Source of the DNA: an uncultured Prevotellaceae bacterium
GTDB taxonomy: Bacteria > Bacteroidota > Bacteroidia > Bacteroidales > Bacteroidaceae
Direction of reading: 5' to 3'
NCBI GenBank assembly: GCA_947170495.1
Contig: CAMVUB010000001.1
Span: 53,375 to 117,374, forward strand
DNA: 64,000 nt
Shown: one piece after another, positions 45,180 to 53,588 of the stretch
Position numbering within the stretch: the first letter of the stretch is position 1
Layout: each line of letters starts with the position of its first letter
Notes under the pieces: model-generated
Databases searched by the model: none
Told to the model about the DNA's origin: nothing
What the model saw: only the letters and a program-made list of their open reading frames with translations
Translations under genes and position numbers: made by a program

Positions 45180-46549
45180 TCTTCTTCTTCAGCTTTTGCT
45201 TCTGCATCGCGCTCGGCCTTCTTCTTGGCGAGGTACTCAGGAATGCTGAGGCCTGCCTGCTCGAAGAGGTCGTTGAGGGGCGGGATGCTCTTCATGAGTC
45301 CGCTGACGAAGCCGGCTGTGGAGCCTTTTCCGTCGCCTGCAGCACCGCTGTCCCAGACGGTTACCTTGTCGATGTTGATGCCCTTGATGGCCTCGACCTG
45401 TGTCTTGACGAGCTCGGGCAGCTTCTCCAGCAGGAGGAGGGAGTAGGCAGCGGTGGCGTCGCCGCCGGCGGCCTGCACCATCTTGTCGTAACCTTGTGCC
45501 TGACGCGTCAGCACCTCGAAGAGACCCTTTGCCTCGGCTTCCATCTTGGCGAAGACGGCGTCGGCCTCACCCTTGGCGATGGCGCGCTTCTGCTCGGCCT
45601 CGGCCTCGGCAGCGATGATCAGACGTTGTTTCTCGATCTCCTGTTGCACGATGACATTGGCAGTCTCGGTGGCGCGCTCGCGCTCGGCACGGGCGGTCTC
45701 GGCGAGCTGCTCGGCGGCGTAGGCTTCTTCCAGCGCCTTGGCGGCCTGCACTTTCTCGGCGGCCTGTGCCTTGCGCTGTGCCTCGGCCTCCTTCTCGCGG
45801 CGGTACGCCTCGGAGTTGGCAATCTCTACCTTGGCCTCGTTCTCACCCTTCACGGCCTGGGCGTTGGCTTCGGCGGTGCGCACGCGGGTCTCACGGACGG
45901 CCTCTGCCTTACCAATCTCACCAATCTTATCCTGCTCAGCCACGCGCACCTTGGCCTCGTTGATGGCCTTGGCGGCAGCCTCGCGACCGAGGGCCTCGAT
46001 GTAGCCGCTCTCGTCCTTGATGTCGGTGACGTTGACGTTGATGAGGCGCAGACCTATCTTCTTCAGCTCCACCTCGACGTTGGTGGAGATGGCTTCCAGG
46101 AACTTGTCGCGGTCGGAGTTCAGCTCCTCGATGGACATCGTGGCGATGACGAGACGCAGCTGACCGAAGAGGATATCGCGCGCCAGCTCCTGAATCTGCT
46201 GCGGCGTCTGCCCCAGCAGACGCTCGGCGGCAGCCTGCATGTAGTCGGGCTCCGTGGAGATACCCACCGTGAAGCGGCAGGGCACATCGACGCGGATGTT
46301 CTGGCGCGACAGGGCGTTGGTGAGGTTGGCGTCAATGGAGATGGGCGTGAGGCTCATGTAGGCATAGTCCTGAATGATGGGCCACACGAAGGTACCACCA
46401 CCGTGCACGCACTTGGCAGAGCCCTTGGCGGCACTCGTGCCGTAGATAACCAGAATCTTGTCAGAAGGACAGCGGCGATAGCGGTTGAAGATGGCTACCA
46501 CCAGGAAGAAAGCAACCAGAGCTGCTACAACAATTACGTAAAGTTCCAT
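45176..46549 (-). CDS. flotillin-like SPFH protein
   Basis: 457 residues. One N-terminal membrane segment (MELYVIVVAALVAFFLVVAIF), an SPFH/band-7 domain (about 28-200: KILVIYGTSAAKGSAKCVHGGGTFVWPIIQ), then a long Ala/Glu-rich coiled coil (about 215-365) rich in EAEAQRKAQAAEKVQAAKAL-type heptads, and a C-terminal domain. Flotillins assemble on the inner membrane in ordered microdomains. The NfeD-like gene upstream is the usual partner. Confidence 0.93.
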   Translation of the reverse strand: MELYVIVVAALVAFFLVVAIFNRYRRCPSDKILVIYGTSAAKGSAKCVHGGGTFVWPIIQDYAYMSLTPISIDANLTNALSRQNIRVDVPCRFTVGISTEPDYMQAAAERLLGQTPQQIQELARDILFGQLRLVIATMSIEELNSDRDKFLEAISTNVEVELKKIGLRLINVNVTDIKDESGYIEALGREAAAKAINEAKVRVAEQDKIGEIGKAEAVRETRVRTAEANAQAVKGENEAKVEIANSEAYRREKEAEAQRKAQAAEKVQAAKALEEAYAAEQLAETARAERERATETANVIVQQEIEKQRLIIAAEAEAEQKRAIAKGEADAVFAKMEAEAKGLFEVLTRQAQGYDKMVQAAGGDATAAYSLLLLEKLPELVKTQVEAIKGINIDKVTVWDSGAAGDGKGSTAGFVSGLMKSIPPLNDLFEQAGLSIPEYLAKKKAERDAEAKAEEEE

Positions 46550-46611
46550 ATCTTGTTTGGTTTAAGGAGTTTAATGGGTTTAAGGGTTCAAAGGTTCAAA
46601 AGTTCAAGGGG

Positions 46612-47265
46612 TTAGATTTTCTCCACGAGGAGGCTGCCGCCGTCGATGACTTTGACGACTTTCACGCGGGAGCCGGTGGCGAGGAGCTCGTCACCGTCGG
46701 TGAAGGCGTTGAGCTCGTGCACGGAGCCGTTGATGCTGATCTGTATCTTGCCGGCGGCGGCGTGATTGGCAGGGATGCGGAGATAGACGCTGGCCGTCTG
46801 GCCCACGCACTCCTGAATCTTGAAGTTGCCGCTCTTCTCCAGCTTCAGCATCATACGCATCAGCACGGCAAAGACTGCCACGAAGAGCGCGCCAATAAGG
46901 AAGCTCAGCAACACCAGCAGCGCCTTGCTCTGTACGACGGGTGCCAGGCTGATGCCACCCCAGCCGAAGCCGAGGAAGAAGTTGATGAAGTTGCGCAGCG
47001 TGAACAGCGAAAAGATGCCCGCGGAGCCCAGCGTGCCTTCGTGACCGGTGTGGCCGCTGGAGATGTCGGTGTCGCCGTCCATGTCGGTGTGAACATCGAA
47101 ATCAGTGCTTACGTCGGCATCGACGTCGGAGTCCATGCCGCCCAGCCCGATGAGCATGAGGGCGTTCTGAATGATGAAAACGACACTGGCTGCAATGGCG
47201 CAAGCCCAGAAAATCTGCATCGTGGTATCGAAGCCCGCGAACCAATTGGAAATTGTTGTGAACAT
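46612..47265 (-). CDS. NfeD-like/OB-fold membrane protein
   Basis: 217 residues from ATG at 47265. Two to three membrane segments (about 15-40, 85-105, 115-140), an Asp-rich loop (DSDVDADVSTDFDVHTDMDG) that may bind divalent cation, and a C-terminal OB-fold domain (about 150-217: CVGQTASVYLRIPANHAAAG). This is the NfeD1b/YuaF-like architecture that pairs with flotillins. First gene of the operon, with a -7 box 36 bases upstream. A longer upstream frame would cross the promoter, so it was not used. Confidence 0.82.
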   Translation of the reverse strand: MFTTISNWFAGFDTTMQIFWACAIAASVVFIIQNALMLIGLGGMDSDVDADVSTDFDVHTDMDGDTDISSGHTGHEGTLGSAGIFSLFTLRNFINFFLGFGWGGISLAPVVQSKALLVLLSFLIGALFVAVFAVLMRMMLKLEKSGNFKIQECVGQTASVYLRIPANHAAAGKIQISINGSVHELNAFTDGDELLATGSRVKVVKVIDGGSLLVEKI

Positions 47266-47300
47266 AGTATCAAATGTTAAGTTAAAAGCCTTATTGGGCA

Positions 47301-47359
47301 CAAAGGTATAAAAAGTTGATGGTTTAAGGGTGATGGTTGATGGTTTTTTTATACTTTTG
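47301..47359. promoter_or_regulatory. divergent promoters of the flotillin operon and the SpmAB-like gene
   Basis: TACCTTTG on the minus strand (47301-47308) and TACTTTTG on the plus strand (47352-47359, 30 bases before the SpmAB-like ATG). GATGGTT-type heptamers lie between them. Confidence 0.65.
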
Positions 47360-47388
47360 CCGCAAAATTTATCAATAACCCCTCTCCA

Positions 47389-48621
47389 ATGGCACTGAAT
47401 TATATTTGGATTGCATTCTTTCTCATCGCGCTTTGTGTGGCGATAGTCAAACTTGTCTTCTTCGGCGACACAGAGGTCTTTCCCGCCATCATGAATGCCA
47501 CGATGGACACCGCCAAGACGGGCTTCGAGATTTCGTTGGGCCTCACGGCTGTCCTCTCCCTGTGGATGGGCATCATGAAGATCGGTGAGCAGGGCGGTAT
47601 GGTGGAGCGCCTGGCGCGCTGGCTGTCGCCCCTGTTCCGCAGGCTCTTCCCCGACATTCCCGAGGGGCATCCCGTGATGGGTAATATCTTCATGAACCTG
47701 TCTGCCAACATGCTGGGCCTCGACAACGCCGCCACGCCCATGGGCCTCAAGGCGATGGAAGGGCTGCAGGAGCTGAATCCCAAGAAGGACACGGCTTCCA
47801 ACGCCATGATCATGTTCCTGGTCATGAACACCGCCGGACTGACCATCGTGCCTGTCAGCATCCTCGCCTACCGCGCGCAGCTGGGAGCCGCAGAGCCCAC
47901 GGATGTCTTCGTGCCGATCCTCCTAGCCACGCTCATCTCCATGGTCGTGGGCGTCGCCATCACGGGTGCCCTCCAGCGCATCAGCCTCTGGAACCGCCCG
48001 GTGATGATCACCCTCGCCCTCTTCTCATTGATTGTTGCCGGTATGGCATGGGCCACGCAGGCGCTGAGTCGCGAGGAGATGGGCATCTTCTCCAACAACC
48101 TGGCCAACATCATCCTGCTCGGCATCATCGTGGTCTTCATCCTCGCAGGCATGCGTAGAAAGATTAATGTCTATGATGCCTTCATCGAGGGTGCCAAGGG
48201 CGGCTTCTCCACAGCCGTAGCCATCATACCCTATCTCATCGCCATCCTCGTTGGCATCGGCGTTTTCCGTGCTTCTGGCGCAATGGATTGGCTCGTCGAT
48301 GGCATCGCGTGGATCGTGAAAGCCTGCGGCGGCAATGCCGACATCGCCGGCGCGCTGCCCACGGCGCTCATGAAACCCCTCAGCGGCAGCGGCGCACGCG
48401 GCCTGATGCTGGAATGTATGCAGAACTACGGCCCCGACTCCTTCGCCGGACGCCTCTCCTGCATCTTCCAGGGCAGCACCGACACCACCTTCTACATCCT
48501 TGCCGTCTATTTCGGCAGCGTGGGCATCCGCCATACCCGCTACGCTCTGCCCTGCGGCCTCGCCGCCGACCTCGCCTCCGTCATCGCCGCCATCCTCGTC
48601 GCCACCCTCTTCTTCGGGTAG
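47389..48621 (+). CDS. SpmA/SpmB-like nucleoside-recognition (Gate) domain membrane protein
   Basis: 410 residues, about ten membrane segments. The N-terminal half matches spore maturation protein A (FLIALCVAIVKLVFFGDTE, NLSANMLGLDNAATPMGLKA); the C-terminal half matches SpmB (FIEGAKGGFSTAVAIIPYLI, LSGSGARGLM, GSTDTTFYILAVYFGSVG). This is a natural fusion common in non-sporulating Bacteroidota. Gate domains occur in nucleoside and ion transporters; the substrate here is unknown. Confidence 0.88.
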   Translation: MALNYIWIAFFLIALCVAIVKLVFFGDTEVFPAIMNATMDTAKTGFEISLGLTAVLSLWMGIMKIGEQGGMVERLARWLSPLFRRLFPDIPEGHPVMGNIFMNLSANMLGLDNAATPMGLKAMEGLQELNPKKDTASNAMIMFLVMNTAGLTIVPVSILAYRAQLGAAEPTDVFVPILLATLISMVVGVAITGALQRISLWNRPVMITLALFSLIVAGMAWATQALSREEMGIFSNNLANIILLGIIVVFILAGMRRKINVYDAFIEGAKGGFSTAVAIIPYLIAILVGIGVFRASGAMDWLVDGIAWIVKACGGNADIAGALPTALMKPLSGSGARGLMLECMQNYGPDSFAGRLSCIFQGSTDTTFYILAVYFGSVGIRHTRYALPCGLAADLASVIAAILVATLFFG

Positions 48622-48669
48622 GAAGATGCAATAAATGTGGGATTTTTTGGCGGTGCGATAAATATGTAG

Positions 48670-48677
48670 TACCTTTG
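48670..48677 (+). promoter_or_regulatory. -7 box for sufC
   Basis: TACCTTTG 27 bases before the sufC ATG, showing that sufC starts its own transcript here. Confidence 0.65.
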
Positions 48678-48703
48678 CGGCCTGAAAAACGTACATTACG
48701 AGA

Positions 48704-49441
48704 ATGTTAGAGATTAAGAACTTGCATGCCACGGTGGGTGGCAAAGAGATACTGAAGGGCATCGACCTCACGGTGCGCGACGGCGAGATGCATGCGTTGA
48801 TGGGGCTGAACGGCGCCGGCAAGAGCACGCTCTCCAATGTGCTGGTGGGGCATCCGGCCTACACCGTCACGGAGGGTTCCGTGACCTTCAATGGCAAGGA
48901 CCTGTTGGCAATGTCGCCCGACGAGCGCTCGCATGAGGGACTCTTCCTGTCGTTCCAGCAGCCGGTGGAGATACCGGGCGTCTCGATGGTGAACTTCATG
49001 CGTGCCGCCCTGAATGCGAAGCGTAAATATCAGGGGCTGGAGCCCTTGGATGCGGGCTCGTTCCTGAAGCTGATGCGCGAGAAGCGTAAGATTGTGGAGT
49101 TGGACAACAAGCTGATGAGCCGTTCGGTCAACGAGGGCTTCAGTGGCGGCGAGCGCAAACGCAACGAGATCTTCCAGATGGCGATGCTCGAACCTACGAT
49201 GTGCATCCTCGACGAGACGGATTCGGGACTCGATGTGGATGCCCTCCGCATCGTGGCCGAAGGCTTCAACAAGCTGCGCACACCGCAGACATCGGCCATC
49301 GTGATCACGCATTACCAGCGTCTGTTGGACTATCTGAAGCCCGACATCGTGCATGTGCTCATTGACGGGCGCATCGTGAAGACGGGTGGCCCTGAGCTGG
49401 CTGCAGAGATTGAAGAACGCGGCTTCGATTGGCTGAGATGA
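48704..49441 (+). CDS. sufC: Fe-S cluster assembly ATPase SufC
   Basis: 245 residues. Walker A MGLNGAGKSTLSNVL, a Q-loop in LSFQQPVEIPGV, signature FSGGERKRNEIFQM, Walker B MCILDETDSGLDVDAL, and the switch His in VITHYQRLLDYL. SufC forms SufBC2D, the scaffold that builds 4Fe-4S clusters. sufD follows two genes on, but sufB is not in the window. ATGA overlap with ybeY. Confidence 0.97.
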   Translation: MLEIKNLHATVGGKEILKGIDLTVRDGEMHALMGLNGAGKSTLSNVLVGHPAYTVTEGSVTFNGKDLLAMSPDERSHEGLFLSFQQPVEIPGVSMVNFMRAALNAKRKYQGLEPLDAGSFLKLMREKRKIVELDNKLMSRSVNEGFSGGERKRNEIFQMAMLEPTMCILDETDSGLDVDALRIVAEGFNKLRTPQTSAIVITHYQRLLDYLKPDIVHVLIDGRIVKTGGPELAAEIEERGFDWLR

Positions 49442-49860
49442 TCACTTTCCAGACCATAAATGTAGCGATGCCTGCCATCGACCAGCCACGCATCAAGGCA
49501 TGGGTGCAGTCGGTGGCGGAGGACTATGGGCGGCGCGTAGGTGAGGTCGCATACATCTTCGTCGATGACGAGGAGATCCTGCGCGTCAACCGTCAGTTCC
49601 TGCAGCACGATTACTACACCGATATCATCACCTTCGACGACAGCACCGCCACATGCATCAGTGGCGACCTGTTCATCAGCCTCGACACCGTGCGCTCGAA
49701 TGCCGAGGGGCTGGGGGTGCCCTACGAGCAGGAGCTGCTCCGCGTCATCATCCACGGCATCCTGCACCTGTGCGGCATCAACGACAAAGGTCCGGGCGAG
49801 CGCGAGATCATGGAGGCGGCAGAGAACAAGGCGCTTTTAAAATTGAGAATAGAGAATTAA
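49438..49860 (+). CDS. ybeY: rRNA maturation endoribonuclease YbeY
   Basis: 140 residues from the ATG overlapping the sufC stop. Metal-binding motif LLRVIIHGILHLCGINDKG: two zinc His are present and the third ligand position is Asp or further on (no DH after the second His), as in other Bacteroidota members. It trims 16S rRNA 3' ends and takes part in ribosome quality control. Its last codons and the next gene's start lie in heptamer-like AATTGAG/AATAGAG repeats. Its place inside the suf operon is unusual. Confidence 0.94.
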   Translation: MITFQTINVAMPAIDQPRIKAWVQSVAEDYGRRVGEVAYIFVDDEEILRVNRQFLQHDYYTDIITFDDSTATCISGDLFISLDTVRSNAEGLGVPYEQELLRVIIHGILHLCGINDKGPGEREIMEAAENKALLKLRIEN

Positions 49861-49863
49861 AAA

Positions 49864-51051
49864 TTGAAAAATATAGACCAATATATAGAATTCTTCCGGA
49901 GTGAGCGACAGCGCATCGACGCAGGCTCGCAAGCGGTGATGAACGCCCGGCGCGAGGCGGCGGCAGAGGCTCTGCAGCGCCTGGGATTCCCCACGCAGAA
50001 GGTGGAAAGATATAAATACACCGACGTGGCTGCGGCCTTTGCGCCCAACTACGGCATCAGCCTGGCTGCGGCCAGCGCACCCCAGCACGAGGAGGCCCTC
50101 ATCAGCCGCTACGGCACCTTGGCCCGCGTGGAGGACGATGCCATCACAGCCCTCAACACCATGTTGGCACAGGAGCTCATCGTCGTGCATGCCGCGGCGG
50201 GTGAGCATCGGGAACACCCCGTGCAGATCACAAACACGCTGCGGGCCACGGCGCCGCTGATGCAGAATCGCCGCCTGCTGATCATCGCGGAGGCGGGGGC
50301 TGACGTGCAGGTCATCCTGGGCGACCGCGCCGAGGCGCAGCAGGATTTCCTGACGACGCAGGTCACGGAGGTCTTCGTGGGCGAGGGTGCCCGCGTGGCG
50401 CTCTATGACATTGAGGACACCCACGACCGCTGCCACCGCTTCCATCAGGTCTTTGCGCAGGTGGCCGCAGGCGGACATCTCACGCACACAGCCTTCACGC
50501 TGGCCAGCGGTGTGAGCCGCAACCAGACGGACGTGCAGCTGGTGGGCGAGGGTGCCGACGTGCAGCTGCTGGGCTGCGCCATCCTCAACGGACAGCAACA
50601 CGTAGATAACAACACACTCATCGACCATCGCGCCCCAGGGTGTACGAGTCGTGAACTATATAAATATGTGGTGGACCAGCAGGCTACGGGGGCCTTCGCA
50701 GGGCGCGTCCTGGTGCGTCAGGAAGCGCAGCAGACAGACTCCGTAGAGCGGAACGCCAACCTCGTGTGCACCGATCAGGCACGGATGTGGACGCAGCCGA
50801 TGCTGGAGATCTATGCCGACGATGTGAAATGTTCCCACGGCAGCACCGTAGGACAACTCAACGAAGCCGCCCTCTTCTACATGCGGCAGCGTGGCATCAG
50901 CGAGTCGGAGGCGCGCATGCTCCTGAAGCAGGCCTTCGCCAGCGAGGTGCTCCACGAGATACCGCTGGAGGCCCTCCGCCAACGCCTCCACATGCAGGTG
51001 GAAAAGCGTTTCCGCTCCTGCGACGATTGCAAATTGTGTAAGAAGGATTAA
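49864..51051 (+). CDS. sufD: Fe-S cluster assembly protein SufD
   Basis: 395 residues from a TTG start three bases after the ybeY stop; no ATG fits. A helical N-terminal part with FPTQKVERYKYTDVAA (the family's 'W/Y-k-y-t' region) and the right-handed beta-helix core, with NNTLIDHRAPGCTSRELYKYVV and DDVKCSHGSTVGQLNEAALFYMRQRGIS, ending CKLCKKD. It is the SufB paralogue in SufBC2D, and the Cys/His in KCSHGST are the conserved pair. No sufS or sufB next to it. Confidence 0.95.
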   Translation: MKNIDQYIEFFRSERQRIDAGSQAVMNARREAAAEALQRLGFPTQKVERYKYTDVAAAFAPNYGISLAAASAPQHEEALISRYGTLARVEDDAITALNTMLAQELIVVHAAAGEHREHPVQITNTLRATAPLMQNRRLLIIAEAGADVQVILGDRAEAQQDFLTTQVTEVFVGEGARVALYDIEDTHDRCHRFHQVFAQVAAGGHLTHTAFTLASGVSRNQTDVQLVGEGADVQLLGCAILNGQQHVDNNTLIDHRAPGCTSRELYKYVVDQQATGAFAGRVLVRQEAQQTDSVERNANLVCTDQARMWTQPMLEIYADDVKCSHGSTVGQLNEAALFYMRQRGISESEARMLLKQAFASEVLHEIPLEALRQRLHMQVEKRFRSCDDCKLCKKD

Positions 51052-51128
51052 AGATTAAGGATTAAAGATTAAGGATTAAGGACGAATATTTCCGTGTATT
51101 TCCGTTCATTTCTGCGTACTTCCGTGAA
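51052..51128. repeat. heptamer repeats and second 45-base element
   Basis: 51046-51081 is ATTAAAG/ATTAAGG tandem heptamers. 51083-51128 (ATTTCCGTGTATTTCCG and on) is the complement of the element at 43171-43213. Confidence 0.8.
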
Positions 51129-51145
51129 TTAAATAACAAACAACA

Positions 51146-52258
51146 ATGAAAAAGCTTCTCTCTTTTGCTGCCATCGCCCTGTTGATGTGCGTGGCTGCTT
51201 GTAAGAATGGTGGCTATAAGATCACCGGTACTGCTACGGGTGCTGAGGATGGAGACACTGTCATCCTGGCCGATGTGCATAATATGTTTGAAATCGACAC
51301 CATCCAGACCGTCGTCATCAAGAACGGACGTTTCGTCTTCGAGGGCGTGCAGGACTCTGCCGTGATGCGTTATGTCATCTGGCGTTCCACGGCCGATGCC
51401 GACCTGGCTGTGGCTACGCAGTTTGTGCTGGAGAATGCCGATATCTCCATCAAGCTGGACACCGCACAGAACGTGGCTGCCGAGATTAGCGGTACACCCG
51501 TCAACGAAGCCCTCACAGCCCTCTCACAGAAGGAGCTGGAGATCAACGTGAAGGCGCAGGATGTGCTGGCTGTCTTCAACGACCCCGAGGCCACTGATGA
51601 GGCTCGTGCCAACGCAGAGCAGCTCCTCAACGGCCTGCAGGATGAGATCTCTGAGCTCTACAAGACGTTCATCACCGAGAACATTCAGAATGTGGCTGGC
51701 CAGACTTATCTCGCCGGTTATGCTGGTATGCTGGGCGATGAGTTCGTCATGGAGCAGCTGGCAGCCGTCGCCGAGGACAACCCCTATCACATCCTTGACA
51801 AGGTGCGCGAGATCTACGATGTCAAGGCGCAGACCGCCGTGGGACAGCGCTATAAGGACATCAAGGCCAACACGCCCGAGGGCGCTGAGCTCGCCGTGAG
51901 CGATGTCATCGATGGCGCCAAGGTACTGATGATTGACTTCTGGGCCAGTTGGTGCGGACCCTGCCGCGCTGAGATGCCCCACGTGAAGGCCGCCTATGAC
52001 AAGTTCCATGCACAGGGCTTCGACATCATTGGTGTCAGCCTCGACCAGGATGCCAACGACTGGAAGCAGGCTATCGCCGACCTCGGTATGGCGTGGCCGC
52101 AGATCTCCGACCTCAAAGGTTGGGAGTGCGAAGGTGCCGACATCTACGGCGTGCGCTCCATTCCCGCCACCGTCCTTATCAAGGATGGCATCATCGTGGC
52201 CCGCGACCTGCGCGGCGACAAGCTCGCTGAGAAAATAGAAGAGCTGCTCAATGACTGA
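51146..52258 (+). CDS. TlpA-like thiol-disulfide oxidoreductase lipoprotein
   Basis: 370 residues. Lipobox AAC after MKKLLSFAAIALLMCV, then a DUF4369 domain (about 23-120: YKITGTATGAEDGDTVILAD), a helical middle, and a TlpA/AhpC thioredoxin domain (about 230-370) with the active site FWASWCGPCRAEMP and the cis-Pro loop VRSIPATVL. In the family it reduces periplasmic disulfides. It has both active cysteines, unlike the two related proteins elsewhere in the window. Its stop overlaps the next gene's start by eight bases. Confidence 0.92.
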   Translation: MKKLLSFAAIALLMCVAACKNGGYKITGTATGAEDGDTVILADVHNMFEIDTIQTVVIKNGRFVFEGVQDSAVMRYVIWRSTADADLAVATQFVLENADISIKLDTAQNVAAEISGTPVNEALTALSQKELEINVKAQDVLAVFNDPEATDEARANAEQLLNGLQDEISELYKTFITENIQNVAGQTYLAGYAGMLGDEFVMEQLAAVAEDNPYHILDKVREIYDVKAQTAVGQRYKDIKANTPEGAELAVSDVIDGAKVLMIDFWASWCGPCRAEMPHVKAAYDKFHAQGFDIIGVSLDQDANDWKQAIADLGMAWPQISDLKGWECEGADIYGVRSIPATVLIKDGIIVARDLRGDKLAEKIEELLND

Positions 52259-53549
52259 TGCTACGCAGGCTTTCATCCGTGAACACGCCGACGACGATGT
52301 GCGCCAGCTGGCGTTAGGCCGTGTGCCTGCGGATGTCAACTTGCGTGAAGCGCTGACACAGATAGAAGGCCGTCAGTTGGCCGCCCGTAAGCTTCCCTTG
52401 CTGGCAGCCACTGACGGCATCCTTTATCCCCCGCGCCTCAGCCTGGAGCAGTGTTCCAGCGAAGCCACCGCCCTCTACAAGCGCCACCTCCTCGAACAAT
52501 TGTCCATTGTCCATTGTCCATTGTCCATTGTCAATTTTATCGACCTCACCGGCGGCTTCGGCATCGACTTCATGACCCTGGCACCGCTCTTCAGCCGTGC
52601 CGTTTATGTAGAGCGTAACGCAGACCTCTGTGCCGTCGTGCGTCACAACCTGCCGCTCGTGGGACTGCCCGCAGCGGAGGTCGTCTGCGGCGAGGCGGAG
52701 GACATCCTGTCTGGGGAGCCTGCTGCCGCAGGCACCGTCCTGCTCATCGACCCCGCACGTCGCGATGCCGCAGGCCGCAAGGTCGCCCTCATCGAGGACT
52801 GCACGCCCGATGTCTGCGCCCTTCAGGAACAGCTGCGCCGCCATGCCGCCTATACCTTCATCAAGCTCTCTCCCATGCTCGACATCGTGGCTGCCCTGCG
52901 CGCCCTGCGCGGCATCACAGATGTCCATGTCGTCAGCGTCGATGGCGAATGCAAGGAGCTCCTGCTCGTGATGCAGTCTGCTGAAGAAGGCGATGCAGCC
53001 TGCTGCATCGACAACATCCCCATCCATTGCGTCGATCTGGCCACCTCCCCCTCTGCCATCATCCCCTCTGCTCTCTCTACCTCCCCCCCCTCTGATGCCC
53101 CCCTTGTGAAGTCCTCCTTCACCTTCACCCTTGCCGAAGAGCATTCCATTTCTCAAGACTATCTACTCCCCTCCCTGATTAGGGAGGGGTTGGGGGTGAG
53201 TCTCTTCGAGCCCAACCCCTCCATCCTCAAGGCTGGTGCCTTCAAGACTATTTGCCAGCGCTTCCCTGTTCACAAGCTCGCGCAGCACTCACACCTCTAC
53301 GTCTCTAACACTCCCATTCCCGACTTTCCAGGACGCAGTTGGAGAATAGACGATGTCAGTTCTTTCAGCAAGTCAGATTTGCGCCGTCTTCTTGCCGGTG
53401 TTGATGCTGCCGACCTTACCGTGCGCGGCTTCCCCATGTCCGTCGCCTCCCTCCGCAAGCAGCTCCACCTCAGCGAAGGCGGCAATACCCACCTCATCGC
53501 CACCACCCTCTCCGACGGCACCAAACTCCTCCTCAAAGTTAGCCACTGA
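52251..53549 (+). CDS. class I SAM-dependent methyltransferase with THUMP-like domain
   Basis: 432 residues. A helical N-terminus (ADVNLREALTQIEGRQLAARK), Rossmann methyltransferase motifs FIDLTGGFGIDFMTLA, YVERNADLCAV and VLLIDPARRDAAGR, and a C-terminal THUMP-like region (YVSNTPIPDFPGRSWRID). The substrate is probably RNA, by family. Three low-conservation inserts are coded by repeats: heptamers at 52497-52535 (LSIVHCPLSIVNF), a Ser/Pro-rich run at 53041-53105, and a G/C-rich palindrome at 53161-53206 (LLPSLIREGLGVS). All keep the frame. Confidence 0.85.
   Translation: MTDATQAFIREHADDDVRQLALGRVPADVNLREALTQIEGRQLAARKLPLLAATDGILYPPRLSLEQCSSEATALYKRHLLEQLSIVHCPLSIVNFIDLTGGFGIDFMTLAPLFSRAVYVERNADLCAVVRHNLPLVGLPAAEVVCGEAEDILSGEPAAAGTVLLIDPARRDAAGRKVALIEDCTPDVCALQEQLRRHAAYTFIKLSPMLDIVAALRALRGITDVHVVSVDGECKELLLVMQSAEEGDAACCIDNIPIHCVDLATSPSAIIPSALSTSPPSDAPLVKSSFTFTLAEEHSISQDYLLPSLIREGLGVSLFEPNPSILKAGAFKTICQRFPVHKLAQHSHLYVSNTPIPDFPGRSWRIDDVSSFSKSDLRRLLAGVDAADLTVRGFPMSVASLRKQLHLSEGGNTHLIATTLSDGTKLLLKVSH
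53161..53206. repeat. G/C-rich palindromic element in the methyltransferase gene
   Basis: CTACTCCCCTCCCTGATT then AGGGAGGGGTTGGGGGTGAG. In-frame. Confidence 0.75.
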
Positions 53550-53552
53550 GGT

Positions 53553-53588
53553 TCTAACCATAAACCATAAACGCTAAACCATAAACCC
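53553..53588. repeat. heptamer repeats before the WbqC-like gene
   Basis: CTAACCATAAACCATAAACG and on: AACCATA-type units end at the TTG start of the next gene. Confidence 0.75.

Noticed and set aside
43923..46615. Long plus-strand frames opposite the thioredoxin-fold and flotillin genes
   Set aside because: Mirror frames of conserved minus-strand genes.
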